Of a stretch of DNA of 64,000 bases, positions 12,201 through 21,734 are shown piece by piece. Within the stretch, counting starts at the first letter, position 1. The number at the start of each line of letters is the position of its first letter. The DNA lies in contig CP053161.1 in assembly GCA_014607495.2 (NCBI GenBank), forward strand, positions 3,543,115-3,607,114. Direction: 5' to 3'. The notes beneath the pieces are model-generated. The model was not told the origin of the DNA. It searched no databases and saw nothing but the letters and a program-made list of their open reading frames with translations. Position numbers and translations under genes: made by a program. The stretch comes from Carposina sasakii. Taxonomy: Eukaryota; Arthropoda; Insecta; Lepidoptera; Carposinidae.

Positions 12201-13289
12201 CAGTGTTGCAACTATGAGGAAATGTGTATTCAGGCTTAGCTTTGAGAGAATGTATTCTGTATCAACTCTAGAATATTTATTTTGTATAGAAGCTCATCAT
12301 TATTGTCATGCAATGTAGCTCTAGCCTAAACTTATTAGTTTATGTGTCTTTATTTATTACAATGAAAGTTTTAAAAACACAAATTTAAATTGATCTCAGA
12401 CAACAGCAATCACTTCAATATCCTAAATAGGATTATTGAAATCAATACCTAACAAATATCATCATCTCTATAAGTCCCAATATATACATACTTGTACTCC
12501 TGCATGGCCTGGCTTGCATGTTTAGTTAGGACCCCTGAGAAGGTGAGGGCCTGACTAATGCTCTGTCCAATAGCATCTTGAGATGATATCACAAGGTTCT
12601 CCACTGACTTTTGCCTGCAAAGTTAATAAGTTTCAAACCACAAATCAACTAGTACATTAAGATACTTTTGTTTTATTCTGTTTTGTTTGCTTTGGGAATG
12701 TGGACATACATATTTATTAGGTCCTAATTGTTTGCAATATAAAATAAAATTCAAGATCAGAACATGCTTTATGTTTAACAGAACTAGGAAGTAGATATCT
12801 AGAACAAAGGATATTTTAAATTAAGTAAAATTAAATTAAGCTTATATTATTATATAGGAAATAATAGTAACTAAAACTAAGTAAAAAAAAAGTAAGTAAA
12901 TAGTAGAGCACTGACACGCGGATGCAGAGGTCGTGGGTTCGATTCCCACCCGGGTGAGGAATTTTTTCCATTTCTTTATTAATAATTTTATAAGTAATTT
13001 AGTAAGAAACATGTGGGACAATGTATTTAGATATAACTATAATAATGTAGGTATAACATGAGAATCAATAATTCCCTACATAATGTATGAATAAAGTGAA
13101 GTCTAAACAGATCAATGACCTACAATCTTCCTAAACAAGCCAAAAGTAAGAGAACAAAGAAAATACATAAAACTTAGTGCTCCCTACTGAAAAAGCAAGT
13201 TGATGTTAATCTGGAATGAATAAATACGCATAAATAGGTACTAACATTGAAATAGCGGTGCTTCGGCTCTCCAGCTCGGAAGAAGACAT
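139..13289 (-). CDS. GRAMD1: GRAMD1/Aster-type GRAM-domain sterol transfer protein, 5' part of gene (7 exons, runs off left edge)
   Basis: Seven minus-strand exons (13289-13246, 12614-12492, 6756-6687, 3923-3822, 2816-2669, 2221-2064, 291-139) join with consistent phase into 266 codons, starting at an ATG that has an in-frame TAA four codons upstream. The first about 110 residues are a Ser-rich, probably disordered leader. A GRAM domain follows: KKKSWYNSLYPTYKSKSEDF, DERLIV, DYSCALQKDILAQGRLY, then VIPNAI and VCTDSEKHF. This is the arrangement of GRAMD1A/B/C (Aster) proteins, which bind phosphatidylserine/cholesterol at the plasma membrane through GRAM and carry sterol to the ER with a VASt domain and a C-terminal membrane anchor. 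The VASt domain and anchor would lie left of base 1. Family assignment rests on GRAM-domain similarity; the leader exons are tied to it only by matching splice phases. Introns are full of repeats. The gene is head to head with BMS1. Confidence 0.92.
292..2063. other. GRAMD1-type intron 6 with repeat fragments
   Basis: No coding signal. It holds two pieces (about 300-356 and 575-655) of a dispersed repeat that recurs inverted at about 21735-21860, a copy of an unclassified repeat at 888-975 and a transposon fragment at 1698-1959. Confidence 0.65.
1698..1959 (+). mobile_element. Tc1/mariner-like MITE, 5'-truncated copy
   Basis: Matches the right part of the full copy at 6302-6661, ending in ATCACCCTGTAT. 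The left inverted repeat is absent. Confidence 0.7.
2064..2221 (-). CDS. GRAMD1: GRAMD1-type gene exon 6 (GRAM domain core)
   Basis: 158 nt, entered in phase 1 and left in phase 0. The acceptor is TGTCAG and the donor TTG|GTGAGG. It encodes DYSCALQKDILAQGRLY, then CFYANILGWETNVTVRWKDV, the GRAM-domain beta-strand core of the Aster family. Confidence 0.95.
2283..2328. repeat. (GA)n microsatellite
   Basis: About 45 bp of GA/AGAG repeats with a few interruptions, inside an intron. Confidence 0.9.
2337..2657. mobile_element. Inverted-terminus MITE (ACAGGGTGT...ACACCCTGT)
   Basis: Begins ACAGGGTGTAACAGG and ends ACAAACACCCTGTA. The interior shares GTTGATCAGTTA and GAATTTTCCTGC blocks with 40389-40857, so both belong to one family. 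Confidence 0.65.
2669..2816 (-). CDS. GRAMD1: GRAMD1-type gene exon 5 (start of GRAM domain)
   Basis: 148 nt, phase 0 in and phase 1 out (GTT G|GTGAGT). It encodes a basic KKKSWYNSLYPTYKSKSEDF stretch and the PVDERLIV motif that opens the GRAM domain in GRAMD1 proteins. Confidence 0.94.
2859..3055 (+). repeat. Dispersed repeat (ACTAGTGGACGCCCGCGAC family)
   Basis: Starts ACTAGTGGACGCCCGCGACT and ends with GATTAGCGTGCACAAACATC. Relatives are at 3971-4203, 37908-38112 and, inverted, 62163-62369. Confidence 0.8.
3052..3231 (+). repeat. Dispersed repeat, longer copy of the family at the left edge
   Basis: CGACCGTATATCGGCCAAGG through CCGACACGACCGGAGAGAC. The first 68 bp match the complement of bases 1-70. 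Confidence 0.7.
3822..3923 (-). CDS. GRAMD1: GRAMD1-type gene exon 4 (Ser/Pro-rich leader)
   Basis: 34 codons, phase 0 at both ends, with acceptor TTACAG and donor AAG|GTGAGA. The peptide is low-complexity and Ser/Ala/Pro-rich, ending PSPAPLRDSK. It is not conserved enough to identify alone; it is assigned by splice sites, phase and position. Confidence 0.78.
3971..4203 (+). repeat. Dispersed repeat (ACTAGTGGACG family), second copy
   Basis: ACTAGTGGACGTCCGCGACG and the downstream body resemble 2859-3055; the 3' end differs. Confidence 0.75.
4446..4575. repeat. Unclassified dispersed repeat fragment (CTCAGGCGATAAGCTAGC family)
   Basis: Shares CTCAGGCGAT(G/A)AGCTAGC and TCCGTCTCCGCTATA with copies at 888-975, 10467-10665, 21918-22140, 47290-47428, 49025-49438 and 60084-60290. 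No tRNA-like head or reading frame was seen. Confidence 0.6.
4707..4819 (-). mobile_element. tRNA-derived SINE, family A
   Basis: The minus strand has an A box TGGCTCAGTGG and a B box GGTTCGATTCC, followed by a tail GGAATTTTTTCCATTTCTTT. A second copy is at 12905-12993, and the tail alone is at 31671-31708. Confidence 0.85.
5037..5845. repeat. Dispersed repeat with internal tandem units (CCCTTCCCGTGGGAATTTCG)
   Basis: Five to six units of about 115-125 bp, each with CCCTTCCCGTGGGAATTTCG and GGAAATCCGTT. The left flank is GGCCCGCCCTCGCTTCGCTT and the right end CAAACAAACAAAGTTTTCCT. Overlapping open frames here are repeat artefacts. Confidence 0.8.
6036..6195. mobile_element. Palindromic MITE (GCGATAGCGAAAATTGTACAA)
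   Basis: GCGATAGCGAAAATTGTACA at the left is mirrored by TGTACAATTTTCGCTATCGC at the right. An inverted copy sits at 49195-49355. Confidence 0.8.
6302..6661 (+). mobile_element. Tc1/mariner-like MITE, full-length copy
   Basis: TACAGGGTGTTTTTTTGTGG at one end and ATCACCCTGTA at the other. 360 bp, no transposase frame. Related copies are at 1698-1959 and 38181-38353. Confidence 0.75.
6687..6756 (-). CDS. GRAMD1: GRAMD1-type gene exon 3
   Basis: 70 nt, phase 2 in (AA|A) and phase 0 out (AAG|GTAAAT). It encodes KSVSRSPSPSLRQADVINDL plus EYDK, a short phosphorylatable-looking Ser-Pro leader segment. Confidence 0.75.
6813..7078 (+). mobile_element. Short non-autonomous element with LINE-type 3' tail
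   Basis: CCGCGTGGTGCCGGCAGAGT at the 5' end and GGCCTACGTCCAGCAGTGGA then CTGCAATAGGCTGAAGAAG at the 3' end. Other copies are at 33470-33727 (minus), 39911-40149, 41915-42113 and 43934-44055. The tail equals the 3' end of the LINE fragment at 60431-60676. Confidence 0.85.
7239..7877. repeat. Repeat with near-identical inverted copy at 36720-37276
   Basis: About 550 bp match the complement of 36720-37276 with very few differences. The sequence includes CCGCCCACGACTTCGTCCGC and a (CAAA)n tract. This copy has about 60-90 bp that the other lacks near its right end. Confidence 0.92.
8102..8364. mobile_element. Palindromic MITE (TACAGGGTGTAACA), copy 1
   Basis: 263 bp whose halves are near-complementary: TACAGGGTGTAACA ... 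TGTTACACCCTGTA and ATGTTAAGCGAAAAGCTA ... TAGCTTTTCACTTAACAT. Copies 2 and 3 are at 25397 and 62604. Confidence 0.9.
8620..9310. mobile_element. GC-rich insertion bounded by AAT repeats; probable retroelement fragment
   Basis: A block much richer in GC than its flanks, bordered by (AATAATA) tracts and carrying open frames on both strands with no motif I recognise. The bounds and composition suggest an inserted non-LTR retroelement 3' part. Confidence 0.4.
10467..10665 (-). repeat. Unclassified dispersed repeat
   Basis: TTTCCGAAATGGGCTACCCA through CACGGAAGATGCAACTGATG. Same family as 49025-49438 and, inverted, 60084-60290. Confidence 0.65.
10739..10993 (+). mobile_element. tRNA-derived SINE, family B
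   Basis: tRNA-like head with A box TAGCCCAATGG and B box AGTTCGATCCC, a body with GGCAGGCAGCCGGCCGTAAA, and a tail GACCCCAGAAATAATGGGAT then AAGGGCAGGAAGATGATGA. A diverged copy is at 57405-57620. The tail matches the LINE fragment at 28405-28630. Confidence 0.88.
12492..12614 (-). CDS. GRAMD1: GRAMD1-type gene exon 2
   Basis: 123 nt between a TTTGCAG acceptor and an AA|GTATGT donor. It encodes MQKSVENLVISSQDAIGQSI and then SQALTFSGVLTKHASQAMQEY. Phases match exon 1 (AT|G) and exon 3 (AA|A). The codons look conserved, but I do not recognise the motif. Confidence 0.75.
12905..12993 (+). mobile_element. tRNA-derived SINE family A, 5'-truncated copy
   Basis: Keeps the B box GGTTCGATTCC and the tail TTTTTTCCATTTCTTTATTA, in the opposite orientation to 4707-4819. 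Confidence 0.82.
13246..13289 (-). CDS. GRAMD1: GRAMD1-type gene exon 1 with start codon
   Basis: ATG at 13289-13287 opens MSSSELESRSTAIS and reaches a donor AT|GTTAGT. An in-frame TAA four codons upstream supports this start. The neighbouring sequence to about 13340 is a plausible 5' UTR; the promoter would lie between here and the foldback repeat. Confidence 0.7.
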
Positions 13290-14094
13290 AGTAAATATTT
13301 AAGTTACTTCGATGTCTAGTTTCCGCTAGGTAACTTTAACAGCTATATTTTTTGCTATCATCATCCAAACTACCGAAGTTTTCACAAAAAAACATAGATA
13401 AGCACAAATTCACCAAAACGAAATTGATTTATGAATAGTGAGGCACGAATACTAACGAACGAAATTCGAATGTCGATATTTTAGTAGGACAGAAGTACAG
13501 AAGTGGAGTTTCAAAAAACATCATTATATTGTGAATTTTTAAAATTATAACTGAAAATCTAATAAGGGTTTAAGTTTGTTTGTTCAAGGCAATCTCAAAA
13601 CCAATCCGATTTGAAAAGTAATTCTGAATTAACATCTAATTTAAAACGAATAAAAAAAACAACTATCTTTAGTTAGGTTAGGTAGGTATTTTTACTGGGA
13701 AAGGGAGAATGGAAGGTTCACAGCGATCAAGATTCATGATTTCCTCAAACATCGATATGATAGTTATATGAATAATCGATATTTTTAACGAGCGATGGAC
13801 ATCCCTATTCATGAAACGTCAAATTGTCTTAATTTGTCAAAGAGGCAAACGAAATTTTGCCATGCATGCATTATTTGCATGGTTTGTGAGATTTTCTCTG
13901 ATTACTGTAATAAAAAATATTAAAACCATGTGATAGACGTCGAAGAAGTATTAAAAAACGCGGTAGAAAGAATCATAAATCCTAGATTAAAGAATATACT
14001 TACTATCTGACGATAAATAAATGAAGGTGAAAAAGCTGAATGTATTCCTCGGGAGCTGCTCCGGATGACTCGGGAGCTATGTCTAGTCTATGCT

Positions 14095-14945
14095 CGGGAT
14101 TCAGCGGGAAAAGCTGGAAGACGGGTGTAATTTTCTTGTGAAAATCAAAATTTATTTGTAAATGGCTTGCATGTGTCCGTGAAGTGATGTTTTCTGGTAG
14201 GTAAGTTATATTTTGTTTACTTGTTAATCTAATCTAGTGCATGTGCGTGGTTTTATATGCAGGTAAGCTGAGTAAAACTTTAGTCGGAATACGATCACTT
14301 CATGGGTTTATGTAAGTTGTTTCTGCAGTTATTTTTGATTTTGACTCATTTCACACTCATATTTCCCGACGTTTCAATTCATGATCTTTATCATCCATCA
14401 GAAATTCAGAATTCATTTTACTAAAGACAATGGCTGTATGGGCTTACTTCCCCTTGCCTTTCCTTCGGGATAAACTAAAAAAAAATGTCTATGGTAAAGC
14501 ATAAATATATTTTTTTTTTTTAGTTTATCCCGAAGGAAAGGCATGGGGAACTAAGCCCATACAGCCTAATCATTGTTAAGTAAAATGTATTCTGAATTTA
14601 TGATGTATGGTAATGATGATGATGAATGGAAACGTCGGGAAAATCCTCAAGAACAAGTGTAAAGTTAGTCAAAATGAAAAATTATTGCAGAAACAACTTA
14701 CATGCGCCCATGAAGAGATCGTAATCCGGCTAAAGTTTCACTCGGCTTACCTGCGTATTAAACCATGCACACGCACTAGATTCACAGCACAAGTAATCAA
14801 AATATAACTTATCTACCAGAAAACATCACTTTACGGACACATGCAAGCCATTTACAAATAATTTTTGATTTTCACAAGAAAATTACACCTGCACCGAGGA
14901 GATACCAAATCCCTGCCTGCACCCTTCCAGCTTTTCCCGCGCAGA
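14095..14945. repeat. Foldback (large inverted repeat) element
   Basis: The left arm, about 14095-14475, is the complement of the right arm, about 14515-14945, around a short AT spacer. Landmarks are CTTTCCTTCGGGATAAACTA and its complement TAGTTTATCCCGAAGGAAAG, and the GGACACATGCAAGCCATTTA segment. Confidence 0.9.
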
Positions 14946-15051
14946 AATTGAATCATTTATAAAAGCTGCTTTTTTTAAATTCGTTCCCTGCGGAACCGGC
15001 TAAAGCACAGGCCATGGTGCCAATAAAAAGCTGCTTGAAAATTTTTTTTGT

Positions 15052-15463
15052 TTTTTTTTAGTTTATCCCGAAGGAAAGGCAAGGGGAACTAAGCCCATAC
15101 AGCCTAATCATTGTCTAGTAAAATTCTTAATTTATGATGGATGATAATGATGATTATGAATGGAAACGTCGGGAAAAGCCTCAAGAACAAGTGTAAAGTA
15201 AGTCAAAATAAAAAATAATTGCAGAAACAACTTACATGGGCCCATGAAGAGATCGTATTCCGGCTAAAGTTTTACTCAGCTTACCTGCGTATAAAACCAT
15301 GCACACGCACTAGATTCACATCACAAGTAATCAAAATATAACTCATCTACCAGAAAACATCACTTTACGGACACATGCAAACCATTTACAAATAATTTTT
15401 GATTTTCACAAGAAAATTACACCTGCACCCTTCCAGCTTTTCCCGCCGAATCGCTGCTTGAAA
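15052..15463. repeat. Third copy of the foldback arm, direct to the right arm
   Basis: TAGTTTATCCCGAAGGAAAG through CCTTCCAGCTTTTCCCGC repeats 14515-14945 in the same orientation with small deletions. It ends about 160 bp before the BMS1 start. A fragment of the same family is at 31907-31967. Confidence 0.9.
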
Positions 15464-15622
15464 ACAGAGTTGGAAACTTTGGTAGTGTCAATGTCAAAGT
15501 CAGTCAATCACTTATCTCATAAGTTTCTTTCGGAGCTGGGAGAGCTGGCTGCGTGTGTATTTCTTTAAAGAATAAGTTATAAATGTATGTACTGATTTTA
15601 CTTTCATTTATTGATTAAAAGC

Positions 15623-16526
15623 ATGGCGGATGACAGTATCTTCGATAAGAAAAAATCACATCGAGCGAAACAAGCTGGGCGCAAAGCGGAGAAGAAGAAA
15701 AAGAAAAATGCATTAGACCAATCTAACCTAAGTGCACGCAAACGAAACCCCAAGGCTTTTGCTATTCAATCTGCTGTAAGAGCCGAAAGACAGTTCCGGC
15801 GTCGCGAAGATGTAATCGCTAAAAAGCAGCATATACCGCAAGTGGATAAAACGCCATTGGAACCTCCACCTATAGTGGTGGCAGTGGTCGGACCCCCAAG
15901 GGTAGGCAAGACTACAGTTATAAATAATTTGATCAAGAGCTTCATAAAAACTAATGTAACAAGCACAAATGGACCTATCACTATAGTAACATCGAAAAAA
16001 CGCCGTATTACTCTCATTGAATGCAATAATGATATAAATTCAATGATTGATATTGCAAAATGTGCAGATCTGGTGTTACTGCTTTGTGATGCTAGTTTTG
16101 GATTTGAAATGGAAATCTTTGAATTTCTCAATATATGCCAAGTACATGGAATGCCAAAGATTATGGGTGTGTTGACACATTTAGACATGATAAAAAATGC
16201 TAAAACTTTAAAATCAACAAAGAAAACTTTGAAACACCGCTTTTGGACAGAAGTCTATCCTGGAGCTAAATTGTTTTATCTTTCGGGAATAGTCCACGGA
16301 GAATATTTGAGGAACGAGATAAAGAATTTGGCAAGATTTATTTCTGTGATGAAGTTTAGGCAGTTGAGTTGGAGAATGACACATTCATATGTCTTGGTGG
16401 ATCGAATGGAGGATGTTACAAGTCAGGAAGTAATAAGGAAAGATCCAAAAGTTAGCAGAGATGTTGTGCTCTATGGATATGTCAGAGGAGTTCCATTGAT
16501 GAAAGATACAATGGTGCATATTGCAG
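15623..16526 (+). CDS. BMS1: BMS1 exon 1 (GTPase domain)
   Basis: Encodes the basic N-terminus and the GTPase domain, including GPPRVGKTT and LTHLDMI, ending DTMVHIA with one base of the next Gly codon. The open frame runs on into the intron to a stop near 16645, so intron retention would give a truncated protein. Confidence 0.97.
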
Positions 16527-19189
16527 GTGAGGCTAACATATTATTCACTATGTTTATTTTAATAATGAAGTCCCAAGTATGTGTGTTGAGTTTATTTGTA
16601 AGGAATAACTCTTCATCAAATTATATTCTATATTTCAACCAGTAATATAGGTATATTTGCTCATGTTAATATGTTTAAAAATTTTCAGGTGTTGGAGATA
16701 TGAAAATAAGTGAACTCTCATATTTACCAGACCCTTGTCCCTTACCAAGCAGGGACAAAAAGCGACATTTAATGGAGAGAGAAAGACAGATATATGCTCC
16801 ATTCTCCGGTGTCGGGGGAATTGTATATGACAAGGATGCTGTCTACATTGAACTGAAAGGATCACATTCTCACAAACGAGATGATGAAGAAGTAAATGAA
16901 AAGCAGGCATTACTACAAAATGTTGTAGAAACAAGAGAAACAGTTGATGAGCAAATGAAAGATTCAGGATTCCAATTGTTTAGTGGTGGAGCTGTTATTT
17001 ACCCAGATATGATAAAAGATGATGAGTATTTACAACAAAATCAAAACCAGAAAAATATGGATGATTCAGATTCTGATAATTCAGAATTTGATAATGATGA
17101 GAGTGATTCGGAAAATGATAGTGGCATTGACCAAAGTGAAAAAGATGTAGCAGGGAAGAGTATTAATTTACCTTGGGATAATAATGAGGGGTCTAATGAA
17201 GAACATAATACTGATGACAGTGAATCTGAAATGGAGGTAGATAAAGATGATGATGAAAATTTTAGTACAAAATGGAGAGAAAAAATGGGTGAAAAAGCAA
17301 CTGAGGCTTATTATGACAGGCAAAAAACTTCTAAAAATATTATGAAACTGGTATATGGAGAGTATGAAGTTGGTAACAAAACAAAGGAGAAAAAGGATGA
17401 AAAAGAGGACATAGATGATAATCCCAGTGATGGTGAAGAGATTGGAGGGTTATTTAAGAAGGTAACAGACATTCAAAAGAAGAAAAATAAAGATAAGGAA
17501 AATTTGGATATAGAAGAGTGCTCATTTTTCTACTCATTAGATAAACCGGTACTAAGGGATTGGACTAGTGATTCCAATAAACAATTATTGATGAGCAATT
17601 TTGTAACTGGTAAAAGATCAGCAGATGAAGATGCATCAGAACTTTTAAAACTTGATGATGCAAGTGATGGTGATGAAGAAGAGTTATTTGGTGATTTCGA
17701 GGATTTAGAAACAGGAGAAAAACATCATACACAGGAAAAGTCAGGAGATGAAGAAAACAAAAAACGCAAAGCAGAACCCACAAAAGCTGAAATTCTCGAC
17801 AAGAAAATGAAATTGAAAGCCAAATTCGATTCAGAATATGATAATCCAGATGACCATAGAATCAAAGGTGACCATTCATATTATGAAAATTTAAAAGCTC
17901 AAGCTTTAAAACAGTCAGAACTTAACAAATCTGTGTTCGAAAATCTAGATGATGGATTAAGAGTTGAAGTGGAAGGTTTTAGACCAGGCTTATACATCAG
18001 AATGTTATTTAAAATGATTCCATCAGAGTTTGTTACAAATTTTGATGAAAGTTATCCCATTCTCATGGGTGCCCTTAACATGGCAGAGCAAAATATTGGT
18101 TTTGTCTCATGCAAAGTTAAAAAACACAGATGGTACAAAAAGATCCTAAAAACAAATGATCCACTTATAATTTCCATGGGTTGGCGCAGATTCCAAACTT
18201 TGCCAATATATTCTAAGATAGAAGATGACATGAAGTGTAGGTATTTGAAGTATACTCCAGAGCATGTAACTTGCAACATGCATTTTCATGGACCAATAAC
18301 ACCACAAAATACAGGATTTTTAGCTTTACAAACTGTTAATAATGATCACAATGAAATCAAACAGCTTGGATTCAGGATAGCTGCAACTGGAAGTGTCAAT
18401 GAAATAAACAAATCAACCCAAATTGTGAAAAAACTAAAATTGGTTGGCACGCCTCTCAAAATATACAAGAAGACAGCCTTTATCAAAGATATGTTTACAA
18501 CAACTCTTGAGGTAGCCAAGTTTGAAGGTGCTAGGGTAAAGACTGTATCAGGAATTAGAGGTCAAATCAAGAAGGCTCTGAATAAACCTGAGGGCGCGTT
18601 TAGGGCGACTTTTGAAGACAAAATCCAAATGAGTGACATTATCTTCTGTAGAACTTGGTTTAAGGTCGACGTCACCAGATTCTATGCACCAGTCGTGAAT
18701 CTCTTACTTCCGATAGGCAAGAAAAACGCTTGGCAAGGCATGAAAACTAAAGGACAGTTGAAGAGAGAGCGTAATATTCAAAATGAAGCCAACACTGATT
18801 CAATGTACACTGATATAACAAGGGGACCTAAAGTTTTCAAACCTTTGGTAATACCTAAGGCTCTACAGCAAGGGCTTCCATACAGATATAAGCCAAAACA
18901 AAAGACAGTTTCGCTATCTGGTACAAACGCAAAGGATCTGTTCAAGAACAGGGTAGCAGTGATCAAGAGTCCGCACGAGCAGAAGGTTTCGAAGGTTATG
19001 AAGATGCTGAAGACGAATTATGACAAAAAGAAGAAAGTCCAGAAAAAGGCGACTGCCGAGAGGTTAAAGAAGCACAAGAAAGAGCAACAGGCCGAGGAAT
19101 GGCGTAAACTGAAGAGGCAAAAGGAATTAAAAAAGAAAATTTGTAGACAGTTAAGTAAAATGGGTAATAAAAAGAAACCTCAAATGTAA
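15623..19189 (+). CDS. BMS1: BMS1 ribosome biogenesis GTPase (two exons, complete)
   Basis: Exon 1 (15623-16526) and exon 2 (16689-19189) are separated by a 162-bp GT-AG intron (GCA G|GTGAGG, TTTTCAG|GT) and give a 1134-residue protein. BMS1 is the nucleolar GTPase of the SSU processome that partners RCL1 in 18S rRNA maturation. Visible are a Lys-rich N-terminus, a P-loop GPPRVGKT at residues 90-97, a THLD guanine-specificity motif, then GVGDMKISELSYLPDPCPLP and SGVGGIVYDKDAVYIEL of the AARP2CN-type region. A long Asp/Glu/Ser-rich acidic linker follows. The conserved C-terminal domain has VEGFRPGLYIRM, KKHRWYKKILK, GWRRFQTLPIYS, HGPITPQNTGFLA, and the protein ends in a very basic coiled tail. 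The ATG sits in AAAGCATGG; a TTG codon 12 nt upstream is not needed. Length fits insect BMS1. Confidence 0.98.
16689..19189 (+). CDS. BMS1: BMS1 exon 2 (AARP2CN part, acidic linker, C-terminal domain)
   Basis: Begins GVGDMKISEL at the acceptor TTTTCAG|GT and runs 2501 nt to TAA at 19187-19189. It holds the acidic linker (about 16.9-17.75 kb) and the conserved BMS1/TSR1 C-terminal domain (about 17.95-18.75 kb). Confidence 0.97.
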
Positions 19190-19274
19190 TTAAGTTTTTT
19201 CTTTACATTACCCTAAGTATAAGAAAACAATACTTTTAATATAAAACGGAGATGTAAGTATAGTCGACTTCAGA

Positions 19275-19387
19275 GGGGTAAGCACGAACCTCTCGATAGT
19301 CCGTAACGCTATCGTCCAACTGTCAAATCACATAGATTTTGCTAGCGAGTCGCTAGCGTTACGCGTAAAGAGGTTCGTGCTTACCCC
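19275..19387. repeat. 113-bp inverted-repeat hairpin element downstream of BMS1
   Basis: A 19-nt arm GGGGTAAGCACGAACCTCT at 19275-19293 is matched by its exact complement at 19369-19387. The interior also has complementary GCTAGCG-type segments. It lies 86 bp past the BMS1 stop, probably in the 3' UTR. An AATAAA at 19442-19447 beyond it is a candidate poly(A) signal. Confidence 0.7.
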
Positions 19388-20695
19388 ACAGATATCGGTC
19401 GGTAACAATTTGCGTGAAGGTACACCTATAAACAATACAAAAATAAAACACATCAAGTATATCGTGTAAATTGTATTTACTTCTTACCATTATGCAACGT
19501 TTGTCGCATGCATGATAAATAATTTACAGAGGTTACACAGTATTCAGGTTACATTGGTCAAAATAATCACTGTTAATTATAACAACTTGCTTTTGGACAA
19601 AACGCCAATGTACTTACTGCCTGTAACATTTACAGGAAAGCCGTGTTACATTAAAGCTATGCCTGCATTACAAACCTTACTACATTATGTATGTATTATA
19701 AAAAGGAAAATAGAATTAAGCACCTAATATAGATTGCATTATATACCTAGCTGTTGTGACACGCACGTAATCTAGTAAATTATTATTGCAACTTAATTAC
19801 CTATTGAGCGTTAGGCTCGATTTACACTACAGCAAAGATGGGCGGGAATAAAACAGTTTTCGTAAACAGCCAATAGGATACCTTATTTAAACATCAAAAT
19901 CAAATACTCGCGCCCTATTGGTCCTGCTTTGCTTTGGTGGATATCGTGCCTGTCTTCTAAGGAAAATAAGGCTGTACACTTTTGTAATAGGTTTTGTACT
20001 ACAGGCACTGGAATGTTACAGAGTTATACCGCGATTATTCGACAACTGCCGGGGCCGCTTCATTGAAGTAGACATCTCGAATGACATATCTCTAATCCGG
20101 CCCCGAAACTAGTAAGTTGTTACTCTCTTTATACGAAGCTATGCAACACATATATGCAAAATTATATACATTCGGAATTTACCTAACAAACTATTATACA
20201 TTATTCCTTAAAAGGTAACTTTACTCTTTGGTAGCGCGAGCCACTTGGGCTTGAACCGTGGAAAAATATTTGTTTATATTTTGTTCGATATGTGGTGTTT
20301 GTGACAATAAACACTTCGATCTACCTCATCAGATGTTAACAGATTAATAAATTCCTTGACAGTAAACAACCATAAATTGTTCCTATATAGGTACTTGTAA
20401 AAATTCAATATGTACATTGTTTCAATAAATGGTATTTCAATGCTTGTCTTTTTACAGAATTTACTAGGAAGCAAGTAAATTGGTGTTAATTATTGTCACA
20501 AAAAGTTTACAGTATGCGCTGGAATGTAACGGAGATGTGAACGGTCGTCAGAGAACGAGATCGACTCATGCGCACGCACAAACACACGTACACACAGGCA
20601 GTTTAAAACACAAATTCATTTGACAATACATAATAGTTTAAAAGTATCATTTGGCTAGGCACCAATTCATTATGATAACATTAAATTCATGCCTA

Positions 20696-20870
20696 GGGTC
20701 CGTTTCATAAAATAACTCCTATGCTCGATTTCGGAACTGACATTTTTTGCATGCACTAATAATGTACATAGTCACAAACATAGTAACTAGCGCCATCATA
20801 CAAAGGAACTATTCGGTGAAACGCACTCTAGTTGCGCGTGCGCCTGTCTCGTCTGCCCCGAGCCTGACGC
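20696..20870 (+). repeat. Dispersed repeat (GTCCGTTTCATA-AATAACTCC)
   Basis: Shares GTCCGTTTCATA, GATTTCGGAAC, CATAGTCAC and CTCTAGT(T/G)GC in order with 25878-26065. Confidence 0.6.
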
Positions 20871-21734
20871 GCGACACTAATCGACCGAGGATGTACGATA
20901 ATGTCGAGATACATTGGCACTTGCGGAGGTCATTTTATGGAATACACGTAGCTAACTTAGCGGCTTGGCTATTTCATTGGGAAATTAAAATTTTTGAATA
21001 CATATAAAGTAATGAAATGAAGAAATTGTTGTCTTCAACATAACTAGGTAAATAAGATTTTCTAATGTATACGATTACAATGTTCGCTACCGGCCGACAT
21101 TATTTTAACCCAGAAAAAAAAAACGCAAATAAGCGCCTGTGTCACCTGCAGAAAATCTGAGAAACGCAAATACGTAACAGTAAATCCACAAAACATAACC
21201 AAGCCGCTGCAAAATGTTGAAATCCAGTCTAATTATCCCGAGTTCCTGCTAGTAATTAAATGATAACGGAGCAGCACCTACGCTAACACAGCGCCGGAGC
21301 GTCATTCTGACAGAAGAGCGCAGAACATCTCGCCTCTCACTCTCTCTTCACAACTCACGCACCGAGCGAGCGAGACAGCATTACCTCTCTATCTACATGA
21401 CGCTTCATACCAAACTTTATACAAAACCGTAGCTACACCAAAAAGCTATACACTAATAACTAAATAAACATCTCGTAAACAAATATGATTGAATATAGAA
21501 TTTCATATAGTCGCTATATGTATAATATTTTACTTCGTAATGAAAGTTGATGTGTATGAATGATATAGAGCCGGGGCTTCCCCTAACTAAGGAAGGTGGC
21601 GGTCGGAGGCATTAGATCTGTCTTACGTCGCGGCATAAATTATATTACAGTCCCAACGTAAAGGTGTTTTTAGTATCATGTAGATTTGCCACGCACGCGG
21701 GTTTGGCGATCGAAAAATGAGCCTTTTATAAATG

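Larger units (their letters stand above)
7878..12491. other. GRAMD1-type intron 2, right part
   Basis: No conserved exon found between the exons at 6756 and 12492. It contains the palindromic MITE at 8102, a GC-rich insertion at 8620-9310, a dispersed repeat at 10467 and a tRNA-derived SINE at 10739; the rest is AT-rich. Confidence 0.6.
13340..15622. promoter_or_regulatory. Head-to-head promoter interval of GRAMD1-type gene and BMS1
   Basis: The two genes diverge here. The interval is mostly taken up by a foldback repeat (14095-14945) and a third copy of its arm (15052-15463). That leaves about 160 bp next to BMS1 and about 750 bp next to GRAMD1 as likely unique promoter DNA. No specific element was identified. 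Confidence 0.45.

Noticed and set aside
20747..21007. 86-residue plus-strand frame in a CpG-richer patch
   Set aside because: Overlaps a dispersed repeat also present at 25.9 kb; no conserved protein features.
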